The notes under the pieces were generated by a model, which was not told the DNA's origin, searched no databases, and saw nothing but the letters and a program-made list of their open reading frames with translations. From the NCBI GenBank assembly GCA_031259655.1, contig JAIRLF010000329.1:1-7372 (forward strand): DNA of 7,372 bases, read 5' to 3'. A program made the position numbers and the translations under genes. Of the stretch, positions 1-7,060 are shown in pieces. Position 1 is the stretch's first letter. Every line of letters starts with the position of its first letter. Source of the DNA: Prevotellaceae bacterium (lineage in GTDB: Bacteria > Bacteroidota > Bacteroidia > Bacteroidales > UBA932).

Positions 1-30
1 TCGTCGAAAACATCGTCGAAAACATCGTCG
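1..30. repeat. 12-bp tandem repeat, about 2.5 copies
   Basis: The unit TCGTCGAAAACA occurs at 1-12 and 13-24, followed by a half unit TCGTCG at 25-30. The array probably continues left of the window, so its true copy number is unknown. Because 12 is a multiple of three, the array keeps a reading frame open and would read Ser-Ser-Lys-Thr per unit in the frame that ends at 312. It directly abuts the palindromic repeats at 29-131. Confidence 0.75.
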
Positions 31-312
31 AGGAGACGCAATATTTTGCGTCTCTACATCGGACAACGCTGTGGTCGTCAAGGGCGTCGATTTGTAGAGA
101 CGCAATATTTTGCGTCTCCTCGCGTCTCTACTCCCGTTAAGCAATATAATATGCCGCTAACCGAATTTAATGCCGGAAGCTACTGTCTGGTCTCATCTAC
201 CAATATCTTTTTTACTCTAAGCAAAAAGCCTGATTATCCAAGTGAATATCTATTCGTTTTTACTTCTTCCGACGGTTCGGTTGAAATCACCGGTTATGGC
301 TCCGATATTTGA
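1..312 (+). CDS. Hypothetical protein, C-terminal part (open at left edge)
   Basis: This frame has no stop from the window edge to the TGA at 310-312, so it is either the 3' end of a longer gene or a gene remnant. The first 44 codons come from the tandem and palindromic repeats and give a low-complexity Ser/Thr/Lys/Arg-rich stretch that need not be natural protein. From the ATG at 151 onward (53 codons) codon choice resembles the neighbouring genes. The peptide there alternates hydrophobic and polar residues (YCLVSSTNIFFTLSK, then EYLFVFTSSDGSVEIT), as in a small beta-rich domain. I do not recognise a family. It could be a small protein starting at 151, or a C-terminal fragment fused to or cut by the repeat. 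It converges with the helicase gene with a 54-bp gap. Confidence 0.4.
   Translation, partial: SSKTSSKTSSRRRNILRLYIGQRCGRQGRRFVETQYFASPRVSTPVKQYNMPLTEFNAGSYCLVSSTNIFFTLSKKPDYPSEYLFVFTSSDGSVEITGYGSDI
29..131. repeat. Palindromic repeat pair arranged as a larger inverted repeat
   Basis: Two copies of a short hairpin sequence occur at 33-54 and 97-118, each made of arm GAGACGCAA, loop TATT and arm TTGCGTCTC. The flanks extend the similarity so that 29-58 is the reverse complement of 93-122, except for two loop bases, with a 34-bp spacer. Each copy can therefore form its own hairpin, or the two can pair with each other as a 30-bp stem. A half copy, GCGTCTCTAC, follows at 122-131. From memory, short palindromes of this GTAGAGACGC type are dispersed repeats in Bacteroidota and some cyanobacterial genomes, comparable to REP or MITE-like elements. 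No transposase or insertion-sequence ends are visible here. Confidence 0.8.
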
Positions 313-366
313 TTAATTAAGGGTGCATGTCAAATTGTCGCATCGTTATTTAATGATTATATATAA

Positions 367-3300
367 TTAATTATTGATAAGCGACATCAGTTCGTCGAGC
401 GACATTTTTGCCGACTGGTCGCTACCTTCGAGTAGTGAATCGGCGAGGTCGCGTTTGGTATTGTGCAGTCTGATTATTTTTTCTTCGATAGTATTTTCGG
501 CGACTAAACGATAGACTGTCACCGGGCGGTTTTGTCCGAAACGGTGTGCACGGTCGGAGGCTTGGTCTTCGACCGCCGGATTCCACCATGGGTCGAGGTG
601 AATCACATAATCGGCAGCTGTCAGATTGAGACCTAAACCGCCGGCTTTGAGACTAATCAGGAAGAAATCGCCCTGTCCGTTCTGAAAATTGCGTACTGCC
701 GATGCGCGTTTACTCACCGGAGTCGAACCGTCCAGATAGCAGTACGTATAGCCGGCTTTGTCCAGGGCTTTGCGCACTATGCTCAGATGCGTAACAAACT
801 GACTGAAAACCAAAGCGCGGTGACCGTTATCTTTCAATTCGGATGCAATTTCGAGAAAGGTAGACAATTTCGTCGAATCGATATTGATTTCGGGATAAAC
901 CAGCGAAGGATTACAACAGGCTTGGCGTAAGCGTGTGATTTCGGCAAGGACTTTCATGTGTTTAGCGCCCTGTTGACTGTCGTCTTTTTCTAACATTTCG
1001 ATTGCTTTACGGCGTAACATTTCGTAGAACGCCATTTCTTCGTCGCTAAGCGTGATTTTCCGTACAATTTCCGTTTTGGGAGGAAGTTCTTCGAGAACAG
1101 CGGTTTTTGTCCGTCGCAGGATAAAAGGAGTAATCAGTTTTTTGAGACTTTTGCGCGCTTTTTCGTCTTCGGGACGAATAAAAGTATCGGTAAAATACGA
1201 GAGGCTGCCGAGCAGTCCCGGGTTGATAAACTGGAACAGGTTCCACATTTCGCCCAGATGGTTCTGTATCGGCGTACCGGTGAGAATCATACGAAAATCC
1301 GCTTGCAGCGACATTGCAGCCTTCGAGGTCTTGGTGGTATAGTTTTTGATAGCGTGCGCTTCGTCCAATATCACTGTCGCCCATTGTTTAGCAGTGATAG
1401 CTTCTTCTTCGGACAGCAGCAGTCCGTACGAAGTTACCAGCAAGTCGCCGGGTTCGAGCGAAGCAAGCGTCGCCTCACGGTCGACCGAGCGCAGTGTCTT
1501 GACATTAAGCGTCGGCGCGAAACGGTTTACTTCACTAACCCAGTTCGGCATGACCGATACGGGCGAGACGACCAAAGCCGCGCCGATGTGCGCACGATGA
1601 AGCAAAACAGCAATAGCCTGCACCGTCTTACCCAAGCCCATATCGTCGGCAAGACAGGCGCCCGCGCCCCATTCCGACAGGCGAATCATCCACTGATAAG
1701 CGCTAATCTGATAGGGACGTAACTCTGCATGCAACAGCGGAGACACAGTAGCGTTCGAGAACTGAGCCGTTTGCAGCCGTTTCCGGAAATCGTGCCATGC
1801 TTTATCTACACTGATATTTTCGAAATTGTCGAACGAATCAATCATCGAAGCAGAAGCAAAACGGTTGATAAGAAGTCCATCTTTCGATTCGGTGGTACAT
1901 GAGGCAAGTTCGGACAACCGTTGCCGGAGCTGCTCGCTGAGCGCGAGAAATTCGCCGTTGTTCAACTCCACAAAACGCCCGTGAGCGTCACGTACGATTT
2001 CGAGTAATTTGCTAATCGTTATGATTGTGTTTTCGTCGACCTTCAGTTCGCCGTCTAATTCGAACCAGTTAGTCTTGCTTTTCAGGCTAAGATGAATGTC
2101 GCTGAACGTGATTTTTTTGCGTATTTTCAAACGTTCGCCTTCGGGCCATTCCACGACCGAGATATCTTGATGTTGTTCCAGGACATCAAGCAGTTCGAGA
2201 GCATTGAGCGGATTGACGAAAGTCATCAATCCATCGTAGGAAGTCTTAATATTTTCAATAGCTTGTATATCGTTAAGTATACGTTCGTTGTAAACGCTTT
2301 CTTCGTCGAGATTACGAATCACGCGCACATGTTCCCCGTTTTCGGTAGCGATGAGCGATTGCCCGCCCCGTCCCGGTTTGCAGTATGGCGGATGCGTACC
2401 GAAAGGCTTGACAAACAGCTCTGCTTTAATACCATCGCCAATGGGCAACAATTGTACACGGATACGCGAATCGGGAGCAATCTGTCGTATTTGAATATCG
2501 TTTTCGCCGACAATCATGTCGGAGTGCACCTGCACATACACGCTGAAATGTATCAGCAGTTGCCTCAGTTTCTCGTGTCCCTGTTCGGGTACGGGTTTAC
2601 TGTTCGATATGGCATTGATAATATCGCATTGAAATTTAGTGAGATTATATATTTTGAAACGAGTATTGGTTTCTTTTTTTAGAATGAAGCCTTCGCGAGG
2701 AACTTTTATATCGCATTCCATTTTGTATGTTTGGTCGGGCAATTTCACAACGTTGATTACAGGTTGTGCAACAAGAAATTCGACAAGTATATTCGTGTCT
2801 TCCAGAAACACGTATGGATGCCCTACCATTTCGGCAATAGCCGGTAGAGGAAGCACTTGCATATAATAATTCACTTTCGAAGCGATACGTTTGTCGTGTT
2901 CGGTCATGCAATCGATTTTTTTGTCGCCGAAATTTCTTATGGAAATATTTCTGCCTGCCGACCATACGCCGGTGGAATTGCATGTCTGCAGTATAGGGGT
3001 TGCGCTGTTGCGAATCGGGAAAAAACGGTACGCCACTCGTGTTTTAGTGTTTTCCGAATCTCTCCGCAGAACCAATTGAACCGGTTCGAGCGAAAAATAC
3101 GAATTGAGCTGTTTTTCCCATTCTTCGGGATGCCTGAAGTGCGAAAGCGCCGGTTTGTAGTTCAATTTTGCGGCAATATCATCGAACAGTTGTTTATAAT
3201 CAGCGTTGTTGGGAAACCATTTTGACATTAGAAAAGCTGCTTCGTATGCAAGAACATAATAGTTGTTTTCGCAGGCTTTAGTCAGGTATTTAGATATGGA

Positions 3301-4386
3301 AACGTCTGTGTCGAGCGATTGTCCGGTCAGTCCGATAGCGATTATTCTCCATAATATTTTTTCCGGCGGATTGTCGGAAGCTTGTTTGAGATATGCAATT
3401 ATCTGTTTTGATGTCGCCATATTTTCGATGCAATATTCACATGCTTTTTGAAAGTAAAAGTAAGCAGTTGTAGGCGAATTTCCTCTTTCTTTCGCTATTC
3501 TCAAGAACGGCAGCCCGTAAAAATCCTGTCCTTTCGCCAGATACGCCGATAAGTAAAAGAGCGTAAATTCGGGTAAAACAGGGAGATATTTATTTCTGAC
3601 TGTACGTCGCTGTTTTTTCATTCCCATCTCGAATAACGACAGGGCTTTGTCAATATCGTTATCAATAAAAGCGAAAATTGCTTCGACAAAATACTTGTGC
3701 GGTTCTTCGTTATAAGGAGCGGTATATTTCCGTGCGAATTCGAAATCTCCTTGCATCATAGCTATTTCGGCGCGATAACAATTTACTTTCAACGAATTGT
3801 TCGCCTGCATTTTACTGTCAATCTGCCGTATTTGTTCGAAAGAATCCAGAGTGTCAATTGTGTTGGACAAAACGCTTGAGTATATCCGTACAACAAATTC
3901 ATCGGAAAGTTTATTGATGTGTTGGTCGTATGCCGGTTGCGTAAACATCGCTTTCACATAGTTAGATGCGTTTTTCATGAAACAGTAAATGATAAATTCT
4001 TTTTCGGCATTAGGCAAGAGATTCGGGAAGAAACAAAGAGCGCGCAGAAAATTAAGCAGTCGTTTATGAGGATGTGCATAATGACTGAGATACACAAATG
4101 TATTTCGCTCGTAAATGACGGTGTTTTCATTACAAATCAATGGAAACAGCCATATTACCATTAAATCGCGCGTTATATATCCGCCATAATAATGAATTTC
4201 TTTTTCAACTAATTGGGATTCTGTCGTCTCTTTGAGTATTTTACCCAATCTTTCAATCTTGATGTCGGGGAATGCTTTCGAAATTTCATTTATACTTAAA
4301 GAATCACCGGTCAACGCTAAAAAGTTAACGACACTGCGAGCATCTTCATCAAGTGACTGATACGTCTTTATTAGTTTGTCTAACAT
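367..4386 (-). CDS. SNF2-family DEAD/DEAH-box helicase (ATP-dependent DNA translocase)
   Basis: This 1339-residue protein carries a complete SNF2/Rad54-like superfamily 2 motor at its C-terminus. Visible motifs are LRPYQ at 889-893, Walker A DDMGLGKT at 914-921, motif Ia VVSPVSVMPNW at 939-949, Walker B DEAH at 1008-1011, motif III LTGTPIQN at 1035-1042, RRTK at 1091-1094, motif IV ALVFSQF at 1191-1197, motif V SLKAGGLGLNLTAADY at 1245-1260, and motif VI QASDRAHRFGQ at 1275-1285 with both arginines. Such motors hydrolyse ATP to translocate on double-stranded DNA and remodel bound proteins. Residues of about 660-830 resemble the bacterial SNF2-associated region (WFELDGELKVDE, then GRFVELNNGEFLAL). 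I see no SWIM zinc-finger cysteines. Residues 1-430 are helical, with a winged-helix-like start and TPR-like helices, and are unusual. All motor residues are intact, so the enzyme should be active. No methylase or nuclease lies next to it, and its cellular role is not shown by context. Confidence 0.95.
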   Translation of the reverse strand: MLDKLIKTYQSLDEDARSVVNFLALTGDSLSINEISKAFPDIKIERLGKILKETTESQLVEKEIHYYGGYITRDLMVIWLFPLICNENTVIYERNTFVYLSHYAHPHKRLLNFLRALCFFPNLLPNAEKEFIIYCFMKNASNYVKAMFTQPAYDQHINKLSDEFVVRIYSSVLSNTIDTLDSFEQIRQIDSKMQANNSLKVNCYRAEIAMMQGDFEFARKYTAPYNEEPHKYFVEAIFAFIDNDIDKALSLFEMGMKKQRRTVRNKYLPVLPEFTLFYLSAYLAKGQDFYGLPFLRIAKERGNSPTTAYFYFQKACEYCIENMATSKQIIAYLKQASDNPPEKILWRIIAIGLTGQSLDTDVSISKYLTKACENNYYVLAYEAAFLMSKWFPNNADYKQLFDDIAAKLNYKPALSHFRHPEEWEKQLNSYFSLEPVQLVLRRDSENTKTRVAYRFFPIRNSATPILQTCNSTGVWSAGRNISIRNFGDKKIDCMTEHDKRIASKVNYYMQVLPLPAIAEMVGHPYVFLEDTNILVEFLVAQPVINVVKLPDQTYKMECDIKVPREGFILKKETNTRFKIYNLTKFQCDIINAISNSKPVPEQGHEKLRQLLIHFSVYVQVHSDMIVGENDIQIRQIAPDSRIRVQLLPIGDGIKAELFVKPFGTHPPYCKPGRGGQSLIATENGEHVRVIRNLDEESVYNERILNDIQAIENIKTSYDGLMTFVNPLNALELLDVLEQHQDISVVEWPEGERLKIRKKITFSDIHLSLKSKTNWFELDGELKVDENTIITISKLLEIVRDAHGRFVELNNGEFLALSEQLRQRLSELASCTTESKDGLLINRFASASMIDSFDNFENISVDKAWHDFRKRLQTAQFSNATVSPLLHAELRPYQISAYQWMIRLSEWGAGACLADDMGLGKTVQAIAVLLHRAHIGAALVVSPVSVMPNWVSEVNRFAPTLNVKTLRSVDREATLASLEPGDLLVTSYGLLLSEEEAITAKQWATVILDEAHAIKNYTTKTSKAAMSLQADFRMILTGTPIQNHLGEMWNLFQFINPGLLGSLSYFTDTFIRPEDEKARKSLKKLITPFILRRTKTAVLEELPPKTEIVRKITLSDEEMAFYEMLRRKAIEMLEKDDSQQGAKHMKVLAEITRLRQACCNPSLVYPEINIDSTKLSTFLEIASELKDNGHRALVFSQFVTHLSIVRKALDKAGYTYCYLDGSTPVSKRASAVRNFQNGQGDFFLISLKAGGLGLNLTAADYVIHLDPWWNPAVEDQASDRAHRFGQNRPVTVYRLVAENTIEEKIIRLHNTKRDLADSLLEGSDQSAKMSLDELMSLINN

Positions 4387-4411
4387 ACAATTTTCAAATT
4401 AATATTTGCGG

Positions 4412-4442
4412 CAAAATTACATGAAAATTATGAATCTCCAAA
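4412..4442 (-). promoter_or_regulatory. Bacteroidota-type promoter of the SNF2 helicase gene
   Basis: On the minus strand a -33 element TTTG (4439-4442) is separated by exactly 19 bases from a -7 element TAATTTTG (4412-4419). This matches the Bacteroidota housekeeping sigma consensus TTTG-N19-TAnnTTTG. Transcription would start near 4405, giving a leader of about 20 bases before the ATG at 4386. That leader is A/T-rich (GAAAATTGT just before the ATG) and has no Shine-Dalgarno sequence, as is usual in this phylum. The promoter lies within the 129-bp gap after trmD, so the helicase has its own start and need not depend on the trmD transcript. Confidence 0.75.
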
Positions 4443-4515
4443 TGCATCCGGTAACACACAACGCAAAGGACTGAATTTTTAAATCTACGCAATCAAAACC
4501 CTTTTCGGATAAATC

Positions 4516-5187
4516 CTAATCGAGGTTTGGTCTCAGCAGCTTTGTACGCAGATATGCCTGTTCTTCCTTCCATTGTTCGATTTTTTTATGGTCGCCGGAG
4601 AGCAGGACTTCAGGGACTTTCCATCCGTTAAACTCCGGAGGGCGAGTGTATACGGGCGGGGATAACAAATCGTCTTGAAACGAATCGGTTAAAGCCGATT
4701 CTTCGTCGCCGATAGCGTTTGGGATTATTCTTGTGATAGCGTCTATCAGCACCGCGGCAGCAAGTTCGCCGCCCGAAATCACATAATCGCCAATGGATAT
4801 CTCCATGGTTACGAGATGTTCTCTCACTCTTTGGTCGACGCCTTTGTAATGCCCGCACAGGATGATTATGTTATTCAGAATCGACAGCCGGTTAGCTGTT
4901 TTCTGTTTCAACAGGTCGCCGTCGGGCGACATGTAGATTGTTTCGTCATAATCGCGTTCGGATTTCAATTTCGAGATAAGTTCATATATCGGTTCAATCA
5001 TCATCACCATACCCGCGCCGCCGCCAAAGGCGTAATCATCAACCTGTCTGTAGTTCTTTTTGCCGTATTCGCGCAACGAATGCAGGTGTATTTCGATTAC
5101 ATTCTTTTCCTGAGCCCGTTTCACAATCGAGTTGTTTACAAACCCATCCAACATTTCCGGCAAAACGCTTATTACATCAATTCGCAT
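4516..5187 (-). CDS. trmD: tRNA (guanine-37-N1)-methyltransferase
   Basis: TrmD transfers a methyl group from S-adenosylmethionine to N1 of G37, next to the anticodon of several tRNAs, which prevents +1 frameshifting. It is a homodimeric SPOUT enzyme and is usually essential. At 223 residues it is close to the usual length. Visible landmarks are the N-terminal [24 protein letters not shown] (52-62), the knot and cofactor loop [12 protein letters not shown] (110-121), [14 protein letters not shown] (131-144), the arginine at 153, the catalytic Asp at 168 in the DSF motif, [10 protein letters not shown] (177-186) and [16 protein letters not shown] (191-206). Lys115 stands where enterobacterial enzymes have Glu; I believe this is normal for Bacteroidota. 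The ATG at 5187 gives the canonical N-terminus. It lies 24 bp downstream of the SGNH gene on the same strand, so the two are probably co-transcribed. The usual partners rimM, rpsP and rplS are absent from the window. Confidence 0.98.
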   Translation of the reverse strand: MRIDVISVLPEMLDGFVNNSIVKRAQEKNVIEIHLHSLREYGKKNYRQVDDYAFGGGAGMVMMIEPIYELISKLKSERDYDETIYMSPDGDLLKQKTANRLSILNNIIILCGHYKGVDQRVREHLVTMEISIGDYVISGGELAAAVLIDAITRIIPNAIGDEESALTDSFQDDLLSPPVYTRPPEFNGWKVPEVLLSGDHKKIEQWKEEQAYLRTKLLRPNLD

Positions 5188-5211
5188 AATTTATTAATTC
5201 GTAACTCACTT

Positions 5212-6564
5212 TTAATTTTTAGTTTTTTTGTCGTATCGTTTTTTCTCGAACATAATGGACTTAAACAGGATTTCGCCCAAATATTTTCCGCCCTCGAAAT
5301 TAAGATGCGTATAATCTTTATTTGCACGCGGCGGCGTTGCTTTCACCATTTCGACCATGCTACCGTTGCCTCCCATCGCTTCGAACAGATTCCAAAACAC
5401 GATGCCGGTTTCGACGCAAACAGCCTGCTGACACGATACCATCGCCGGCACTCCGGGCATGGTCACGTAATCGCCGTCTTTGCGCATACTGCGGTCGCCC
5501 ACGCTCAGTAACAGGATGCTGCTTTTGGGAAAACACTTTTTCAGATATTCGACCGTTTCCTGCATCCCTTTTTGATATGAGGAATAATTTTTGCGGTTGG
5601 CGGACATCACATTAAGCCCGTATTGCAGGATAATCAGGTTGTACGAAAGCAGACTGTCGGTTTGTTTCAGCATGTCTTCGGACAACAATTTCAGTGTCGT
5701 ACCGGGAGAACCTCGCAACGAAAAATTATCGACAATCACTCCCGATTTGTTCTGCAGCGAAATGCCGAATACGGACAGCGAACGGTTGTCGGAAGGGAAA
5801 TCGAACTGTATTGTTCCAATCGAATCGGCTGTAATTTTGTACACAGCAACTTTGGACGAGGGCTTCAGTTCGACGGTCGCGCTCTCTTTTGCATCGTTAA
5901 TGCGATACGATATCGATGCATTTCCTTCGGGTAACCGGTACAGCAGATAAGCCTGTTCGACATATTCGAGATGCGGCATTTTCACTCCCGAATATTTTAC
6001 CCATGCGCCTTTGTTGGGATGAAAACAATATCCCGATATTCCCATTTTTGCATGCTCTTTTGTGTCGATGATACATTGGCTGCTCCAACCGCTGAAGCTG
6101 TGTTTCACGGTTTTCCTGAACGAAGAAATCTGCGACGAAAGCGGCGCTAAACCAATGCCTTTACCACCATATTTGTTCTGAAGATTGTTGCGAAGGTCGG
6201 CGCAGAAAATATCGCCTTCGATATACGAATCACCAAAGAACGCCACTCGTACCGGCGTTTTGGATTTCGAATTTAATGCTTTAAAAAAGTTATCCAAGCC
6301 GTTTTTGTGTTCCGAATAATCGTCGAAACACACCATTCCCAACGGACAGGGAATATCTTGCACAGGCGGCGGAGGCGGCGGAAGATTTACGAGTAACGAA
6401 AAATCGGCAATTGCCGCAGTGTCTTCGCGAATGTCGGACAGGATGTCTATCCTCCGGAGATTCAAATTGTCGGTTACCGCTTGAGGAATAAATTGTAATA
6501 ACAAAAGAAAACCAATAACAAGGCTTATTATATATAAAGGATATTTTATGTAATTTTTTCCCAT
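5212..6564 (-). CDS. Membrane-anchored SGNH/GDSL-type hydrolase
   Basis: The 450-residue protein has one hydrophobic segment at about 10-27 after a short basic N-terminus, so it is a signal anchor or signal peptide and the rest is probably periplasmic. SGNH blocks are visible: block I FFGDSYIEGD with nucleophile Ser113, a block II glycine near 285-288 (RGSPG), block III QYGLN with Asn318, and block V DYTHLNFEGG with Asp417 and His420. Residues of about 150-280 form a beta-rich insertion between blocks I and II. Six consecutive prolines (62-67) lie in the linker after the membrane segment. SGNH enzymes are esterases or acetyl-transfer partners. Similar Bacteroidota proteins often sit beside an MBOAT acyltransferase and are thought to act on envelope polysaccharide or peptidoglycan acetylation, but no MBOAT gene lies in this window, so the substrate is unknown. 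The ATG at 6564 places the hydrophobic segment properly. It leads the probable SGNH-trmD transcription unit. Confidence 0.85.
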   Translation of the reverse strand: MGKNYIKYPLYIISLVIGFLLLLQFIPQAVTDNLNLRRIDILSDIREDTAAIADFSLLVNLPPPPPPVQDIPCPLGMVCFDDYSEHKNGLDNFFKALNSKSKTPVRVAFFGDSYIEGDIFCADLRNNLQNKYGGKGIGLAPLSSQISSFRKTVKHSFSGWSSQCIIDTKEHAKMGISGYCFHPNKGAWVKYSGVKMPHLEYVEQAYLLYRLPEGNASISYRINDAKESATVELKPSSKVAVYKITADSIGTIQFDFPSDNRSLSVFGISLQNKSGVIVDNFSLRGSPGTTLKLLSEDMLKQTDSLLSYNLIILQYGLNVMSANRKNYSSYQKGMQETVEYLKKCFPKSSILLLSVGDRSMRKDGDYVTMPGVPAMVSCQQAVCVETGIVFWNLFEAMGGNGSMVEMVKATPPRANKDYTHLNFEGGKYLGEILFKSIMFEKKRYDKKTKN

Positions 6565-6571
6565 TCATACA

Positions 6572-6601
6572 AATATCAAAGGAATTTTTTCCTTCGATAT
6601 T
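6572..6601 (-). terminator. Hairpin between tmRNA 3' end and SGNH start codon
   Basis: A 13-bp stem with a 4-base loop spans 6572-6601 (arms AATATCGAAGGAA and TTCCTTTGATATT on the minus strand). On the minus strand the only non-Watson-Crick pair is a G-U wobble; on the plus strand that position is an A/C mismatch, so the structure favours minus-strand RNA. It begins three bases after the tmRNA discriminator base and ends seven bases before the SGNH ATG. No clean U-tract follows, so it may be a weak terminator, a 3' processing or stability element for tmRNA, or a 5'-leader structure affecting SGNH translation. Confidence 0.55.
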
Positions 6602-6603
6602 CG

Positions 6604-7006
6604 TGGAGATGGCGGGAGTCGAACCCGCGTCCAGGCAAGTGGCCAAAATGCTTTCTACACGCTTATCTTCTTATAAATTGTCGGGATAAAACTTGACAAG
6701 AAGCTATCGGTTTTATCCTTAACCTCTGAAAATTTCGCGCACGTTTAAAGGCGTCCCGTGCGCTATCCTTTCAAAAGATGAAACCTCAAAATCAAAAGAC
6801 CGAAAGGCGAGCCTTTTGCGAGATTCTCGTCTGACAACCGCCTTGGATTGCCGGATTAAGCCCTTACACTTTGTGTATTAGGCAGCGAGAGCATAGTTGT
6901 TGTTGCCAGTTATGGCTTGAGACTTGGGTTTAACGAGCCTAAACCTCAACGCTCGACGTGCTTACATTTCAATCTAACCTTGCTGTCAAAACCAAAAAAC
7001 ATCCCC
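6604..7006 (-). ncRNA. ssrA: Transfer-messenger RNA (tmRNA)
   Basis: tmRNA rescues stalled ribosomes together with SmpB by acting as alanyl-tRNA and then as a short message that adds a degradation tag. The one-piece 403-nt gene has matching ends: 5' GGGGATG (7006-7000) pairs fully with 3' CATCTCC (6611-6605), including one G-U pair, and is followed by discriminator A (6604). The T arm GCGGG-TTCGACT-CCCGC lies at 6628-6612, and the 5' part contains the typical TTTTGACAGCAAGGTTAGAT. The tag frame at 6907-6878 reads GNNNYALAA then TAA, with GGC as resume codon. The next bases are CGA, so CCA is not encoded and must be added by the CCA-adding enzyme. The 5' end is probably made by RNase P from a precursor with a short leader. 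The GGCAACAACAAC run and the ALAA end make the assignment secure. Confidence 0.97.
6878..6907 (-). other. tmRNA proteolysis-tag reading frame (GNNNYALAA)
   Basis: Within ssrA the codons GGC AAC AAC AAC TAT GCT CTC GCT GCC are followed by TAA. With the alanine carried by tmRNA itself, the appended tag is A-GNNNYALAA. The terminal ALAA is the signal read by ClpXP-type proteases in well-studied bacteria. The known Bacteroidales tag GENNYALAA, quoted from memory, differs only at the second encoded residue, where Asn replaces Glu here. Confidence 0.9.
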
Positions 7007-7030
7007 TTATTTTCGGTACGAAAAAGCGCG

Positions 7031-7060
7031 CAAAGATAATCATTTTTTCTTACATGCAAA
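7031..7060 (-). promoter_or_regulatory. Bacteroidota-type promoter of ssrA
   Basis: On the minus strand a -33 element TTTG (7057-7060) is followed after 18 bases by a -7 element TATCTTTG (7031-7038), matching the TTTG/TAnnTTTG consensus. Transcription would begin near 7025, about 18 bases before the mature tmRNA 5' end at 7006, which fits a short leader removed by RNase P. Confidence 0.75.

Noticed and set aside
1..131. CRISPR array
   Set aside because: There are only two repeat units of palindromic type, with unequal flanks and a single 34-bp spacer-like interval, and no cas genes. The mirror arrangement fits paired REP-like elements instead.
356..367. Perfect 12-bp palindrome ATTATATATAAT between the convergent genes
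   Set aside because: It consists only of A and T, has no loop or T-tract of terminator type, and such sequences are common by chance in A/T-rich gaps.
2092..2682. A 196-codon plus-strand frame inside the helicase gene
   Set aside because: It is antisense to a clearly coding region with intact family motifs, has no promoter or leader of its own, and its peptide looks like no known protein type.
4816..5511. A 231-codon plus-strand frame antisense to trmD and the SGNH gene
   Set aside because: It spans two recognised genes on the opposite strand, is rich in His/Phe/Arg as expected of a shadow frame, and begins in the middle of trmD.
6570..6577. GATATTTG on the minus strand as a -7 promoter box for the SGNH gene
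   Set aside because: The first consensus base is wrong, no -33 TTTG lies about 19 bases upstream, and it would leave almost no leader before the ATG at 6564.
6290..6646. A 118-codon minus-strand frame beginning in the tmRNA 3' end
   Set aside because: It begins inside the tmRNA T-arm and then overlaps the SGNH gene out of frame. Its first residues are only the translated tRNA-like domain.
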